Positions 17,876 through 25,979 of a DNA stretch of 64,000 nucleotides are shown piece by piece. How positions within the stretch are numbered: position 1 is the first letter of the stretch; each line of letters starts with the position of its first letter. The translations under genes and the position numbers were made by a program. The notes under the pieces were generated by a model, which was not told the DNA's origin, did not search any database, and saw only the letters and a list, made by a program, of their open reading frames with translations. This DNA is from JAXGXJ01 sp040772905 (GTDB lineage: Bacteria; Actinomycetota; Thermoleophilia; RBG-16-64-13): NCBI GenBank assembly GCA_040772905.1, contig JAXGXJ010000005.1, forward strand, positions 62,001 to 126,000. The letters run 5' to 3'.

Positions 17876-19879
17876 TCAGGCTATCGCCAGCGCCGCCCGG
17901 TAAGCGGATTCGGTGGCGTTGGCCACCTTGCCCACGCAGTTACAGTCGCCGATTTCGAAAACCGGAACGCCGGGGAGGGCGTTCTTTAGTGAGATGACCG
18001 TCTCCGAGTTCGCTTTCATGCCGACGCTGCAGCAAACCGTGTCCGCTTCAACCAGCAGCTGCGCGCCCGTATCGTCGCTGAGCTTGACGCCTTCGGGGAG
18101 TATCTCGATGCACCTGTAGCCGAGCAACTGGTCGACGCCCCGCCTTTCCATCTCGTCAAGCAGCGCTGCGCGCGGCATGCTGAAGGTCTCTTGAGCGATC
18201 CTTTCCAGCATCTCGACGACCGTCACCTCGTGCCCGGTGGCGGCAAGATGAAGAGCGGTCTCGCAACCGACCAAGCCGCCGCCGATAACCACCACCCGCC
18301 TGCCGACCTTATCGAGGTTGTCGTAGAGCGTAAGGGCATCGACAGCACGCTCGATCCCGGGGATGGACGGCACCAGCGGGGACGACCCCACCGCCAGGAT
18401 GACCGCCTCGGGCTCGAACTCGCTCAAGAACCGAGGAGTCACCTCTGTATCGAGCAGCACGGTGATCCCCCTCGTCTCCACCTCACGTATGAGCACGTCC
18501 TTGAACGCGCGCAGATCGGTCTTGTAGAAGTCGTGATCGGTGAAGGTCAAGATGCCGCCCAGAGCCCCAGACTGCTCGGCCAAGGTCACCGCGTGACCTC
18601 GTTCGCTCGCCGTTATGGCCGCCTGCATGCCGGCTACGCCACCTCCCACCACGAGCACCCTGCGGCTCCGGGTAGGGGCCGGGAACTCCTCGGGGTTGAT
18701 ATGGAAGTTCGAAACCGGATTGATGGCGCACTGGCCGACCTGTGCCAACATCTTGGGCATGACGAAGGGAACGAACTGCTCCGGCGGCAGCTCTGTGTCG
18801 TGTTCTCGGTAGCCACCCGGGTAGCAGTGGAAGCAGCGCACACACCGCCTGATGAGGTCCTCGCGCCCCGCGGCAGCCTTGTTCGGAAACTCGGGGTCTG
18901 CGAAGGCTTGGCGGCCAAGCACCACGAAGTCGGCCTGGCCGCTGGCAATGATCTCCTCGGCGAGTTCGGGGCTGTTGATGCCGCCGATAACGGCCACCTT
19001 CGACTCCTTGACCGCATTCTTGATGCGGGCGGCGAAGGGGACGTTGTAGCCGTGCTTCTCGTAGATGCTCGTGAAGCAATGGGTTCGATATCCCAGCCAT
19101 TTAAGACCGTTGGAGACGTGGATGATGTCCACCTTCCCGTCGATGAGCGTGCAGAACTCCACGCAGTCCTCGATGGTCATGCCCCCCTGCAGACCGTCCT
19201 CGGCACTGAAGCGGAGTTCGAGGATCATGTCCTCGCCGCCGGCCTCGCGCAGCGCTTTCAGCACCCGGAGCGGGAAGCGGGCTCGGTTCTCCATGCTCCC
19301 GCCATATTGGTCGGTCCTCGTGTTGAAGCGCGGCGAGATGAATTGCTGGAACAAGAAGCCGTGACCGCCGTGTAGAAGAACGCCGTCGAAGCCCGCGGCC
19401 ATCATGAACCGGGCGGCTCGGGCGACGTCGTTGGCGATCTTGTCCATGACCGCTTCATCCATGGCGAAGACTTCCACGCCGTCTTCGCGGATGAACGCCA
19501 CCGGGCCGTAGGGGTGATAGGGCGGCTTGACCTCGGCGTACGAGACGTCATGCCCGAACTCCACCATAGCGATGGCCCCGTGCTTCTTGATTCTATTGGC
19601 GTACTCCTTGAAGCCCGCGAAGTAGACACCCTCGTGCTCGGAGTAGTCGACGGGAACGTTCATGAGGCAATCGCCCTCTTCGCGGTTAACGGCCGTCTCG
19701 CCGGTCGTGACTGCGGCGGCGCCTCCCTTCGCCCTGCGCTCGACCATGCTGAGGACGCCCTCTCCAAACCCCGGGAGGAAGGCGGCGGCGGCGAACATGG
19801 TAGGGCCGGTGATGATGCGGTTGCGGTAGGTGCGATCACGGATCGTGATCGGGCTGAATAGATTCGGGTAATTGGTCAT
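17876..19879 (-). CDS. Old-Yellow-Enzyme-family FMN/[4Fe-4S]/FAD oxidoreductase (2,4-dienoyl-CoA reductase-like)
   Basis: 667 residues from ATG 19879, with GGAG nine bases upstream (GTG 19888 gives three more). Residues ~1-380 are an OYE-type TIM barrel: NLFSPITIRDRTYRNRII at the start, HGGHGFLFQQFISPRFNTRT with DQYGGSMENRARF, the classic signature. The [4Fe-4S] ligands lie in CVRCFHCYPG and QCAINP. From ~405 come an FAD motif (RVLVVGGGVAGMQAAI) and an NAD motif (RVVVIGGGLVGCETALHLAA). This is the layout of 2,4-dienoyl-CoA reductase, trimethylamine dehydrogenase and the gut-bacterial bile-acid and steroid ene-reductases. It probably reduces an activated C=C bond. It converges with the molybdoenzyme operon and follows the hydrolase gene on its own strand. 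Confidence 0.87.
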   Translation of the reverse strand: MTNYPNLFSPITIRDRTYRNRIITGPTMFAAAAFLPGFGEGVLSMVERRAKGGAAAVTTGETAVNREEGDCLMNVPVDYSEHEGVYFAGFKEYANRIKKHGAIAMVEFGHDVSYAEVKPPYHPYGPVAFIREDGVEVFAMDEAVMDKIANDVARAARFMMAAGFDGVLLHGGHGFLFQQFISPRFNTRTDQYGGSMENRARFPLRVLKALREAGGEDMILELRFSAEDGLQGGMTIEDCVEFCTLIDGKVDIIHVSNGLKWLGYRTHCFTSIYEKHGYNVPFAARIKNAVKESKVAVIGGINSPELAEEIIASGQADFVVLGRQAFADPEFPNKAAAGREDLIRRCVRCFHCYPGGYREHDTELPPEQFVPFVMPKMLAQVGQCAINPVSNFHINPEEFPAPTRSRRVLVVGGGVAGMQAAITASERGHAVTLAEQSGALGGILTFTDHDFYKTDLRAFKDVLIREVETRGITVLLDTEVTPRFLSEFEPEAVILAVGSSPLVPSIPGIERAVDALTLYDNLDKVGRRVVVIGGGLVGCETALHLAATGHEVTVVEMLERIAQETFSMPRAALLDEMERRGVDQLLGYRCIEILPEGVKLSDDTGAQLLVEADTVCCSVGMKANSETVISLKNALPGVPVFEIGDCNCVGKVANATESAYRAALAIA

Positions 19880-20106
19880 CTGAGGCACTCCGTTCCGGTA
19901 GATTGCTTATTCGCTTCGTGTTCGCCAGTGGCTGGCTTCAGTCGAGGCCACTTCTCGCGGCTGCGCGTAGTGCGCTGTCGTTACCAGCAAGTGGCTGCCG
20001 AAACAGCGCCGCGTCGAGGACAACATGCGAGCCATGGAGGCGCCGCGACGGAAGGTCGAGACACGCCCAAAGCGGCCGCCAGACGACGAGCCTCGAGAGG
20101 TCCCGC

Positions 20107-20366
20107 GATGATATTCGGCGTTGGTACCAATCCACCCGGTTCGCCGCCAAGGAGGCCGTCTTCAAGTCTCTCAGGCCGTCCAGTGACTCCAGCTGCGACC
20201 CGCGGGAGGCTAAGATACTCGACGACGCGTCCGGCCTCGCCTGCGCGGTGCTGCGCGGCCGTCTGCAGGAGCTTGCCGACCGGGAGCACGTTTCGTCATC
20301 CATGTCTCGGTCTCCGATGAAGACGACTACGTGATTGTGTCCGCCACTGCCGAAGTCAGGGCCTGA
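20107..20366 (+). pseudogene. Degraded holo-ACP synthase (AcpS)-like 4'-phosphopantetheinyl transferase
   Basis: In one frame, 20107-20288 reads RRWYQSTRFAAKEAVFKSL, the AcpS signature (RFAAKEAxFKAL, with Glu and Lys for Mg-CoA binding), then EAKILDDASGLACAVLRG. Near 20289 the homology jumps to another frame, RFVIHVSVSDEDDYVIVSA to TGA 20364, which matches the C-terminal strand of AcpS (HVSLSHxxxYAIAxVV) but lacks the His. The N-terminal part is not recognisable. So a frameshifted and truncated gene is left in the spacer between the flavoenzyme and the hydrolase. Confidence 0.6.
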
Positions 20367-20371
20367 GACCA

Positions 20372-20487
20372 TCACCGGGCCGTCTCTTTCAGGTTGAGCG
20401 TATGCAGGTGCACCTGCCTATACACGCCCTTGATGCCGGTATCTTCGTGGAGGTCGACCCTGGATTGATTGCGAAGACCCTATACAT
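20372..20487 (-). pseudogene. N-terminal remnant of butyrate kinase (acetokinase family)
   Basis: From ATG 20487 the minus strand reads MYRVFAINPGSTSTKI, the diagnostic phosphate-1 loop of butyrate and acetate kinases (INPGSTSTK). After the lysine-isoleucine the frame is lost; a second frame continues with GIKGVYRQVHLHTLNLK and stops at 20372. The remaining ~320 residues of a normal kinase are absent, and the facing AcpS-like remnant ends 6 bp away. DNA at 20488-20708 gives no recognisable gene, though one minus frame there has a faint resemblance to the end of a 2-hydroxyacyl-CoA dehydratase activase. Confidence 0.6.
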
Positions 20488-20708
20488 ACGCACTCCCCTG
20501 AGCGCGCGCGCACGAGATGGCGATGCCGCAGATGATATCTGCCGCGGAAGCGCCTCGCGAACAGTCGCTGACCATCTTTCTCCGTCCTTGCAGGAACCGG
20601 CCGTAGGCATCCGCGCGCCCGAACGCCGCCTCCAGTATCGTATGGCCGCGTCGGGCTTCCAGCATCCGTCCGTCTACTGCAATATGAGACGACACGCTCG
20701 CCACCGGT

Positions 20709-22493
20709 TTACCGGAAGACGTAGCCCTTGTGCTCGTACTTCGGCGGCACGACCGGAACCACCAGATACGAATCGAACCGGCCACCGGTGTGGATGATGT
20801 GCCGCCCCTCGTTCCTGGTCTCGTAGACGAGAGGCAGGAACCATGTCGCATCACGCACCAGCCGCGGCGCCACGTTTACCCGCAGCGTCTCCCCCTTGTG
20901 CCAGATCCGGCTCGAGGGCCAGATCTCCACGTCGACCGCGACGATCTCCCCTTTCTCGAGAAGCTGCTCGCTGCGATGGGTGTGGATGGGAAGGTAGTCC
21001 GTGCTCTTCTCGGCGTCCAGTTCTCGGTGTGAGACACGCAGTTTGCCGGGAGCACCCGGGTCGTTCTCTCCAAACACCGTGACTGGGATGATCGTACCGT
21101 CGTCCCGCACCTTCTGAAGATAGACGAACAGATCCATGTCGCTGGACCCATCGGCCTCGACCCATAGCCGCAGCTTCGCGAAGCCGGTGATCTCGGTCTC
21201 TTCCTCCATGACCAGGTCGAAGTTGGCCTCGCCGGTGTTGGCGTCATAGGAGATGCTGGCCTCCTGGTCTACAGGCTCGCGGTTCAGAGAGCCGTCGTCC
21301 GCGTTCAGGTAGAGGCGGGTGTAGGTGGTTCTCTCCGGAGGATACTCGCCCTCGGGCCGATCGATCTGGTAGTCGTAGTCGAATGCGTCCATGACTCCGA
21401 GCCTCACACGCGGCGTCATCTCCCAACCGTTGTGGATCTCTTTCAGGTACCGATCGAAGAACAACTTGAGATCCGCCATGTACTTGGGATTGTTGAAGTC
21501 CGGCCACTCGAAATCACGGTGCATGCGCATCCACTTCTGCCGCGAGCGGATCTTGAGGTACGACTGGATCGTGCCCCTCAGATGTAACGGGTGTGTGTAG
21601 CCGGCCGTGGCGTATACCGGGATGCGGATGTTCTCGACCTTGGCCTTGTAGTCGTTCCAGTAAGTGTCGAAGAGCGGGTGGACTTTCATGTCCTCGACCG
21701 GGTCTTGGATGAGACCGTTCCCGCGTAGCGAAAGGTGGATCATGCCGGCAAAAGCCGCATAGGGTATGCCGCCGGGGAACATGGACTCGCGGTAGAAGTC
21801 GGCCGTCCCTTCCCAAGGCGCGATGCACTTGAGAGAGGGAGGACATTCGGCCGCCACGAACCATTGAGCGATGGCGAGGCCAGAATTACCGGCCATCCCC
21901 ACGTTGCCGTTGCACCACTTCTGTTTGGCCAGCCACTCGACGATGTCGGCACCATCTCGCCCGTACTGGCTGTTCATGCCCTGGAAGTCGCCCTCGGAGT
22001 ACCCGACCCCCGCCGCGTCTACGTTGGCCACCGCGTACCCGTTGCGACACCAGTAAGAAGGGTCGGGGGCTTCGAACGCCGCTAGAACCGAGATCGTCCC
22101 CTTGGGCACCCCCATGGCCTGATGAAGCCCGGGAGCGATACCCTGGCCATACCAATGCCGCTTGCCGAAAGGGGTATAGGCAACGATGACAGGGACGTCG
22201 ACCTGGTCTTTCGGCCGGTAGATGTCCACGTACAGCCTGCGACCGTCTCGCGTGGGGGCAGCCACATCCCGCTCGTAGATGATGTCTCCGGCGACCACCT
22301 CAGTGCCCGGCTCGAGCGGGGCGTAATAGTTGGTGATGAAGCCGGCTTCGAGAGGCTGCCGCCGGAAGTTGACGACTATGTCCTGTCCGTCGATTGTTAT
22401 GGTCTTCTGGACCTTCTCGAAGGGGTTCTCGGTGCCACGAGTGTGGAACTCGCGCATCTTCTCCTCTTCGGCGCTCTTCTCGTACTTCGCCAA
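20709..22493 (-). CDS. CocE/NonD-family alpha/beta hydrolase (X-Pro dipeptidyl-peptidase S15 type)
   Basis: 594 residues, TTG start at 22493 with AAGGAGG seven bases upstream. The S15 core is clear: DIYRPKDQVDVPVIVAYTPF, the oxyanion-side WYGQG, AVANVDAAGVGYSEGDFQG, and the nucleophile elbow GNVGMAGNSGLAIAQW with Ser204. The catalytic Asp/His region IPVYATAGYTHPLHLRGTIQ and MRMHRDFEWPDF follows, then a C-terminal jelly-roll domain (X-Pro DAP C-like, from ~390: AKLRLWVEADGSSDMDLFVY). The family hydrolyses esters or amides (cocaine, glutaryl-7-ACA, acyl esters); the substrate is unassigned. It has no signal peptide, so it probably acts on an imported compound, consistent with the ABC importer upstream on this strand. 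Confidence 0.85.
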   Translation of the reverse strand: MAKYEKSAEEEKMREFHTRGTENPFEKVQKTITIDGQDIVVNFRRQPLEAGFITNYYAPLEPGTEVVAGDIIYERDVAAPTRDGRRLYVDIYRPKDQVDVPVIVAYTPFGKRHWYGQGIAPGLHQAMGVPKGTISVLAAFEAPDPSYWCRNGYAVANVDAAGVGYSEGDFQGMNSQYGRDGADIVEWLAKQKWCNGNVGMAGNSGLAIAQWFVAAECPPSLKCIAPWEGTADFYRESMFPGGIPYAAFAGMIHLSLRGNGLIQDPVEDMKVHPLFDTYWNDYKAKVENIRIPVYATAGYTHPLHLRGTIQSYLKIRSRQKWMRMHRDFEWPDFNNPKYMADLKLFFDRYLKEIHNGWEMTPRVRLGVMDAFDYDYQIDRPEGEYPPERTTYTRLYLNADDGSLNREPVDQEASISYDANTGEANFDLVMEEETEITGFAKLRLWVEADGSSDMDLFVYLQKVRDDGTIIPVTVFGENDPGAPGKLRVSHRELDAEKSTDYLPIHTHRSEQLLEKGEIVAVDVEIWPSSRIWHKGETLRVNVAPRLVRDATWFLPLVYETRNEGRHIIHTGGRFDSYLVVPVVPPKYEHKGYVFR

Positions 22494-22574
22494 GATGTGC
22501 CTCCTTTCAATCGGCCCGGATCAGGAGCGGGCCGCAGCGTTCTCGCCGGCTATGCGGCCGAATCTTCTGGGCGA

Positions 22575-22925
22575 TCAGGCGAAAGCCTTGTCGTGGCTGG
22601 GGCCCACCCGCTCCTCGAGCGTCTTCAGTTGGCCGATGGGGGACTTCTCGTAGATGGGCGAGCCCAGGATGAGGCCGTCACAGTCCATGACGAGCTCGTC
22701 GATGAAGGCGAAGTCGTCGTCCTTGATGGTGCAGGCCCCGCCACCGCCTCTCTCCATAATATCGAGCGTGCAGGAGCTGCAGCCGGTACAGGGTTTGATG
22801 TAGTAGTCCTGCAGGCGAAGGAACTGTACCTCGGCACCCACCTCCTCCGCGCCCATGAGCGCTTCCTTGACCAAGATCCCTGTGTCGCTCATACGGCGGC
22901 CGCAGGAGATGCCGAGGACTTTCAT
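22575..22925 (-). CDS. Flavodoxin-fold NAD(P)H-dependent FMN reductase / iron-sulfur flavoprotein, C-terminally short
   Basis: 116 residues from ATG 22925 (GAGAGGA upstream). MKVLGISCGRRMSDTGILVK is the FMN-phosphate loop strand of the NADPH-dependent FMN reductase family. KPCTGCSSCTLDI is the cysteine cluster of iron-sulfur flavoproteins, and DGLILGSPIYEKSPIGQLK is the second FMN-contact strand. Relatives are usually about 180-250 residues; this one stops at RVGPSHDKAFA, near the middle of the fold, and the next 80 bp hold no good continuation in the same frame. It is probably truncated by mutation, or a minimal electron carrier. It lies between the UroD-type gene and the hydrolase on the same strand. 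Confidence 0.68.
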   Translation of the reverse strand: MKVLGISCGRRMSDTGILVKEALMGAEEVGAEVQFLRLQDYYIKPCTGCSSCTLDIMERGGGGACTIKDDDFAFIDELVMDCDGLILGSPIYEKSPIGQLKTLEERVGPSHDKAFA

Positions 22926-22960
22926 CGGTTCCTCTCTGCTTCGTCCCTTGGGTGAGTCCT

Positions 22961-24226
22961 TCAGAGCACCCCGAATTCGTCCGCGGCCTCCCGCATTGCC
23001 AGCACGTTCTCCGGCTTGGCCTCGTCGGGAATGCCCTGATTGCCGTCGATGATGAGCGCACCGGTGTCCCCGAACAGCTCGATCAGCTCCCGGACGTCAT
23101 CCTTGACCTGTTGAGGAGTGCCTGTGCAGAGGAGCGAAGCCGGCACGTTGCCCCAGAAGCACATGACGTCCCCGCACACTTCCTTGAACTTCTTGCGATC
23201 GATGTGATCGAAGTGTGCGGCCACCTTGCCGGCCGGTAACTGCGCAAGGTATTTGAGTCTGGAGTTATAGCCGCCTTCGAAGAGCGGCTCAGGCGTGAGT
23301 CCTTCTGCGATGAGCGCGTGGATCAGCCGCGAGAAGCTGGGCCAGTAGAACTTCTCGAACGCCTCCTCGCTCATGAAATTGTCCGCTCCCCGGTGCATGG
23401 GGATGAAGACCCGCGGATTGCCGGACATCTTGGCTGCGCCGACCGCGGAGGCGATGGACACGGGCTCCATGAGTTCGACAGCGGCGAGCAACTTGTCCGG
23501 GTTGCGATAGATGTCCAGGCTGCCACCACGCAGCCCGCGGAAGAAGTCCGAGACCATGTCGAACGGCGGCACGGTGACCGAAACATGCGCGTAGGGGTAG
23601 CCAAGCGCAGACATCTCGCCGATATATGCGCCCATGACCTGGTTGTGCCGGTCCGTCGCATCTGCCAGCTGCAGCAGCGCTTCGAGCACCGCCCGCAGGG
23701 GCGGAGCAGCCAGTACGTTGCCTCCCAGCGCTATCAGGTTGTACGAGTTCGATAGCCAGTAGAGCGGTGGAAGCGGCATCTGGCCGAGCCCTCCCAGACC
23801 TCCTGCCATCCGGGGCAGCAACTGGGTGAGGGTGAAGCCGTTGGGGTCGGCAAGGAACCCGTCGTATTCATCCTCGGCCAGCCACTCGTTCTCGACGAAC
23901 TGGAAGGGAGCGTCGTCAGGAAGGTCGCCACCGGGCCACCGGATCTGCTTGACTCCGACGGCCTCAAGGGTTTCCGAGGGAAACATGCCGTTGGGTACCG
24001 CCCAATCCCAGCCGAACTCAAGCACGGCTTCCTTCATGCAGCGGTAGCGCAGAGCGTTGTCGTAGCCCGCGTCCTTGTTGGATACGCCCTTGATCCGCGT
24101 GGGAAAGTAGTGAACCACCTGGGGCATCACCGGGATGCGATCGGGCTTCCGGAGGGCGACGATGTCGTTGAAGCGCTTCTCCCGCTCGGCGAACAGTCTT
24201 TCGGGTGCCTTGCTTGCAGCGGTCAT
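22961..24226 (-). CDS. Uroporphyrinogen-decarboxylase-family protein (MtaA/MtbA-like corrinoid methyltransferase)
   Basis: 421 residues from ATG 24226, with GGAGGGG six bases upstream; the corrinoid-protein stop overlaps this Shine-Dalgarno. The UroD-fold pattern is visible: RLFAEREKRFNDIVALRKPD, RIPVMPQVVHYFPTR near the N-terminus, and HFDHIDRKKFKEVCGD then FWGNVPASLLCTGTPQQVKD at the C-terminus, typical of the branch that demethylates methyl-corrinoids or O-methyl compounds in anaerobes rather than haem-synthesis HemE (no arginine-rich propionate pocket near the N-terminus). The direct pairing with a corrinoid-protein gene supports methyl transfer. Substrate unknown. It is probably co-transcribed with that gene. 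Confidence 0.8.
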   Translation of the reverse strand: MTAASKAPERLFAEREKRFNDIVALRKPDRIPVMPQVVHYFPTRIKGVSNKDAGYDNALRYRCMKEAVLEFGWDWAVPNGMFPSETLEAVGVKQIRWPGGDLPDDAPFQFVENEWLAEDEYDGFLADPNGFTLTQLLPRMAGGLGGLGQMPLPPLYWLSNSYNLIALGGNVLAAPPLRAVLEALLQLADATDRHNQVMGAYIGEMSALGYPYAHVSVTVPPFDMVSDFFRGLRGGSLDIYRNPDKLLAAVELMEPVSIASAVGAAKMSGNPRVFIPMHRGADNFMSEEAFEKFYWPSFSRLIHALIAEGLTPEPLFEGGYNSRLKYLAQLPAGKVAAHFDHIDRKKFKEVCGDVMCFWGNVPASLLCTGTPQQVKDDVRELIELFGDTGALIIDGNQGIPDEAKPENVLAMREAADEFGVL

Positions 24227-24227
24227 C

Positions 24228-24440
24228 TCACGCCCCTCCTGCTGTCTTGTTCGCGAACGCCATCGCCTCCATGGCGTTGTCGCCGTAGGCGTCGGCGCCG
24301 GCGTACTTGCGCGCGGTGTCGTCCATCTGGCCGCCGCCGTTGATCACCTTCGGGTCTTCACCCTGCGCCAGCAGGTCGTCGACGATCTGAAGGGCTCCCT
24401 TCTCCTTCATGTCGGCCATGGCTTCTACGACTTCATGCAT
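24228..24440 (-). CDS. Mini corrinoid (B12-binding) protein with an internal deletion
   Basis: 70 residues. Residues 1-33 (EAMADMKEKGALQIVDDLLA, then QGEDPKVI) match the N-terminal helical cap of methyltransferase corrinoid proteins. Residues 34-70 (NGGGQMDDTARKYAGADAYG, then DNAMEAMAF) match the extreme C-terminal end of the B12-binding Rossmann domain. About 140 residues between, including the DxHxxG cobalt-ligand motif, are missing in frame. As it stands it cannot bind cobalamin in the known way. It starts at ATG 24440 with GGAGCGAAAC in front, and its stop nearly touches the UroD-type start. Either a recent deletion between short repeats or an assembly collapse would explain it. Confidence 0.65.
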   Translation of the reverse strand: MHEVVEAMADMKEKGALQIVDDLLAQGEDPKVINGGGQMDDTARKYAGADAYGDNAMEAMAFANKTAGGA

Positions 24441-24514
24441 GTTTCGCTCCTCGGACTCTCACTCGTACCGAACCGGCTGGTTGCCCTTCGTCTCCCGAAC
24501 CGGAGCGATGTGAC

Positions 24515-24543
24515 GGCCGGGGCTGACTATGCCAGCCCCGGCC
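24515..24543. terminator. GC-rich hairpin downstream of the binding-protein gene
   Basis: Arms GGCCGGGGCTG and CAGCCCCGGCC form a perfect 11-bp stem with a 7-nt loop. It lies 47 bp past the lipoprotein stop. There is no T-run, so it may be a transcription attenuator or an mRNA-stabilising structure between the abundant binding protein and the downstream enzyme genes. Confidence 0.5.
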
Positions 24544-24589
24544 AGACACCACGACCGGCCCCAGGGGGAAAGGGCGGTCCGTAGAGTTG

Positions 24590-25915
24590 CTAGTTGAGAG
24601 GTGTGACAAACTCGAACTGCCCGTTCTTGATCTGCCAGAGCACCATGCTGCCTCTCGCCCCCATGGAGTTGTCGTCCGGGGAGAAGTTCATGGGGCCTTC
24701 GAGAGTCGGAATGTTCTTAAGGTTGTTGAGGGCTTCAGCCACTTTGGCTTGATCTAACTCGCCGGCCTGGTTCATCGCCGCGACCAGTACCGTCACCAGG
24801 TCTGAGCCGTCAGCGGCAAAGAAGTCAGGGGGTGCGTTGTACTTATCCTGGTAGATCTTGGCGAAATCGAGCAGGAGGGGCTTGGTGGGGAAGTCGTCCG
24901 GCAGACCTTGCGGGTTGGCATTGCCTCCCGGATCGGGAACGTAGACACCATCCACAGCCTCCGGGCCCATGCTGAAGACCGCCGGATGAGCGCAGGAACT
25001 ACCGGCGACGATGGGTAGTGTCACACCCAGACCCTTCAGTCCCTTCGACACGGCCGGGAACCCGAGGGGGTTCAGGAAGGCGATGATGGCGTCCGGTTTC
25101 AGGCTATCGATCTGCTGCATCATCTTGTTGAGGATGGGCTGAAAGTCGGACTGGGTCAACTCCACGGTGTCCGGCATGAGGGTGAACTTGAAGCCGTTGG
25201 CCGCCGCCGCATCGCCGGTCAGCTTGAGGGTCTCCTGATCGATCGACAGTGTGTCGCCGAGCGCGAGGATGTTCTTCCACCCGAAGTGGGCAATCATCTT
25301 CACCAGGGCATCAGCCTGCACGGGGCCGCCGGCAGTCGTCATCACGCTCCACTCATACTTGGGGCCATTCATCTGATCGATGGTGGCGGGACCGTTCAAT
25401 ACCGCCGGGACTTTGTACTGCTCGGCAATCTGGCGAGCCGCTGCTTGCATCTGCTGGGCCCACGGGCCGATAGTCGCGAACACCTTGTCCTGCTGGATGA
25501 GCTTGTTCAGGTTCGCGACGGCTTGCGCAACGTCTGTCTTATCGTCGTACTCGATGATCTGAAGCGGACGGCCGTTGACGCCTCCATTGGCGTTGACATA
25601 CTCCACCCGTACCGCGACGCCCTGAGTGAACGTCTTGCAAGGAGCGGCACCCACCCCGGTCTCGCTGATCGAGAGGCCGATCTTTATCGGCTCTCCGGTT
25701 GCGGGACCGACAGCCGCGGTCGTATCGGTGGAGACGGCCGCAGTTGTTTCGGTCCCCGCAGGCGCGGTGGTGTCGGTGGCCGGCGCAGCAGTGGTGCCTG
25801 TGCTGTTCGGAGCTGCTGCCGTCGTGGTGGTCGTCGCATCGCCGCAGGCAGCTGCCACAACCGCGACCAGCAGCAGAAGCACAAGAAGGCATGCCACCAT
25901 ATAGCGTTTGCTCAT
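24590..25915 (-). CDS. Branched-chain-amino-acid-type ABC transporter substrate-binding lipoprotein
   Basis: 441 residues from ATG 25915; the upstream open frame is not credible. The signal is lipoprotein-type: MSKRYMVACLLVLLLLVAVV, then AAACG with the lipid Cys at 24. Residues 25-70 are a Thr/Ala-rich low-complexity linker common in actinobacterial lipoproteins. The type-I periplasmic-binding fold follows (PIKIGLSISETGVGAAPCK, YVNANGGVNGRPLQIIEYDD, VFATIGPWAQQMQAAARQIA, VAGSSCAHPAVF). LivJ/LivK-like proteins bind amino acids, but many relatives bind aromatic acids or amides, so the ligand is open. It is the third gene of the importer set, 64 bp after the fused LivM-G-F gene. Confidence 0.87.
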   Translation of the reverse strand: MSKRYMVACLLVLLLLVAVVAAACGDATTTTTAAAPNSTGTTAAPATDTTAPAGTETTAAVSTDTTAAVGPATGEPIKIGLSISETGVGAAPCKTFTQGVAVRVEYVNANGGVNGRPLQIIEYDDKTDVAQAVANLNKLIQQDKVFATIGPWAQQMQAAARQIAEQYKVPAVLNGPATIDQMNGPKYEWSVMTTAGGPVQADALVKMIAHFGWKNILALGDTLSIDQETLKLTGDAAAANGFKFTLMPDTVELTQSDFQPILNKMMQQIDSLKPDAIIAFLNPLGFPAVSKGLKGLGVTLPIVAGSSCAHPAVFSMGPEAVDGVYVPDPGGNANPQGLPDDFPTKPLLLDFAKIYQDKYNAPPDFFAADGSDLVTVLVAAMNQAGELDQAKVAEALNNLKNIPTLEGPMNFSPDDNSMGARGSMVLWQIKNGQFEFVTPLN

Positions 25916-25979
25916 CTGTCCCTTCCTCCTTTTGGTGCCTCGCACCGTGTCCAGTTTTCCGTGCCCCTGAAAGCGTGCG

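Noticed and set aside
18191..19375. Long plus-strand open frame opposite the OYE-type gene
   Set aside because: No family resemblance; the minus strand carries full FMN/FAD and [4Fe-4S] motifs.
20107..20130. ATG 20108-20110 reading MIFGVGTN, similar to an AcpS start
   Set aside because: It is in a different frame from, and overlaps, the RFAAKEA motif region; the following residues are Pro/Ser-rich, so the likeness is chance.
20488..20708. Possible 2-hydroxyacyl-CoA dehydratase activase tail
   Set aside because: Only a short GAS-x2-DI-x2-GI stretch is similar; too weak to annotate.
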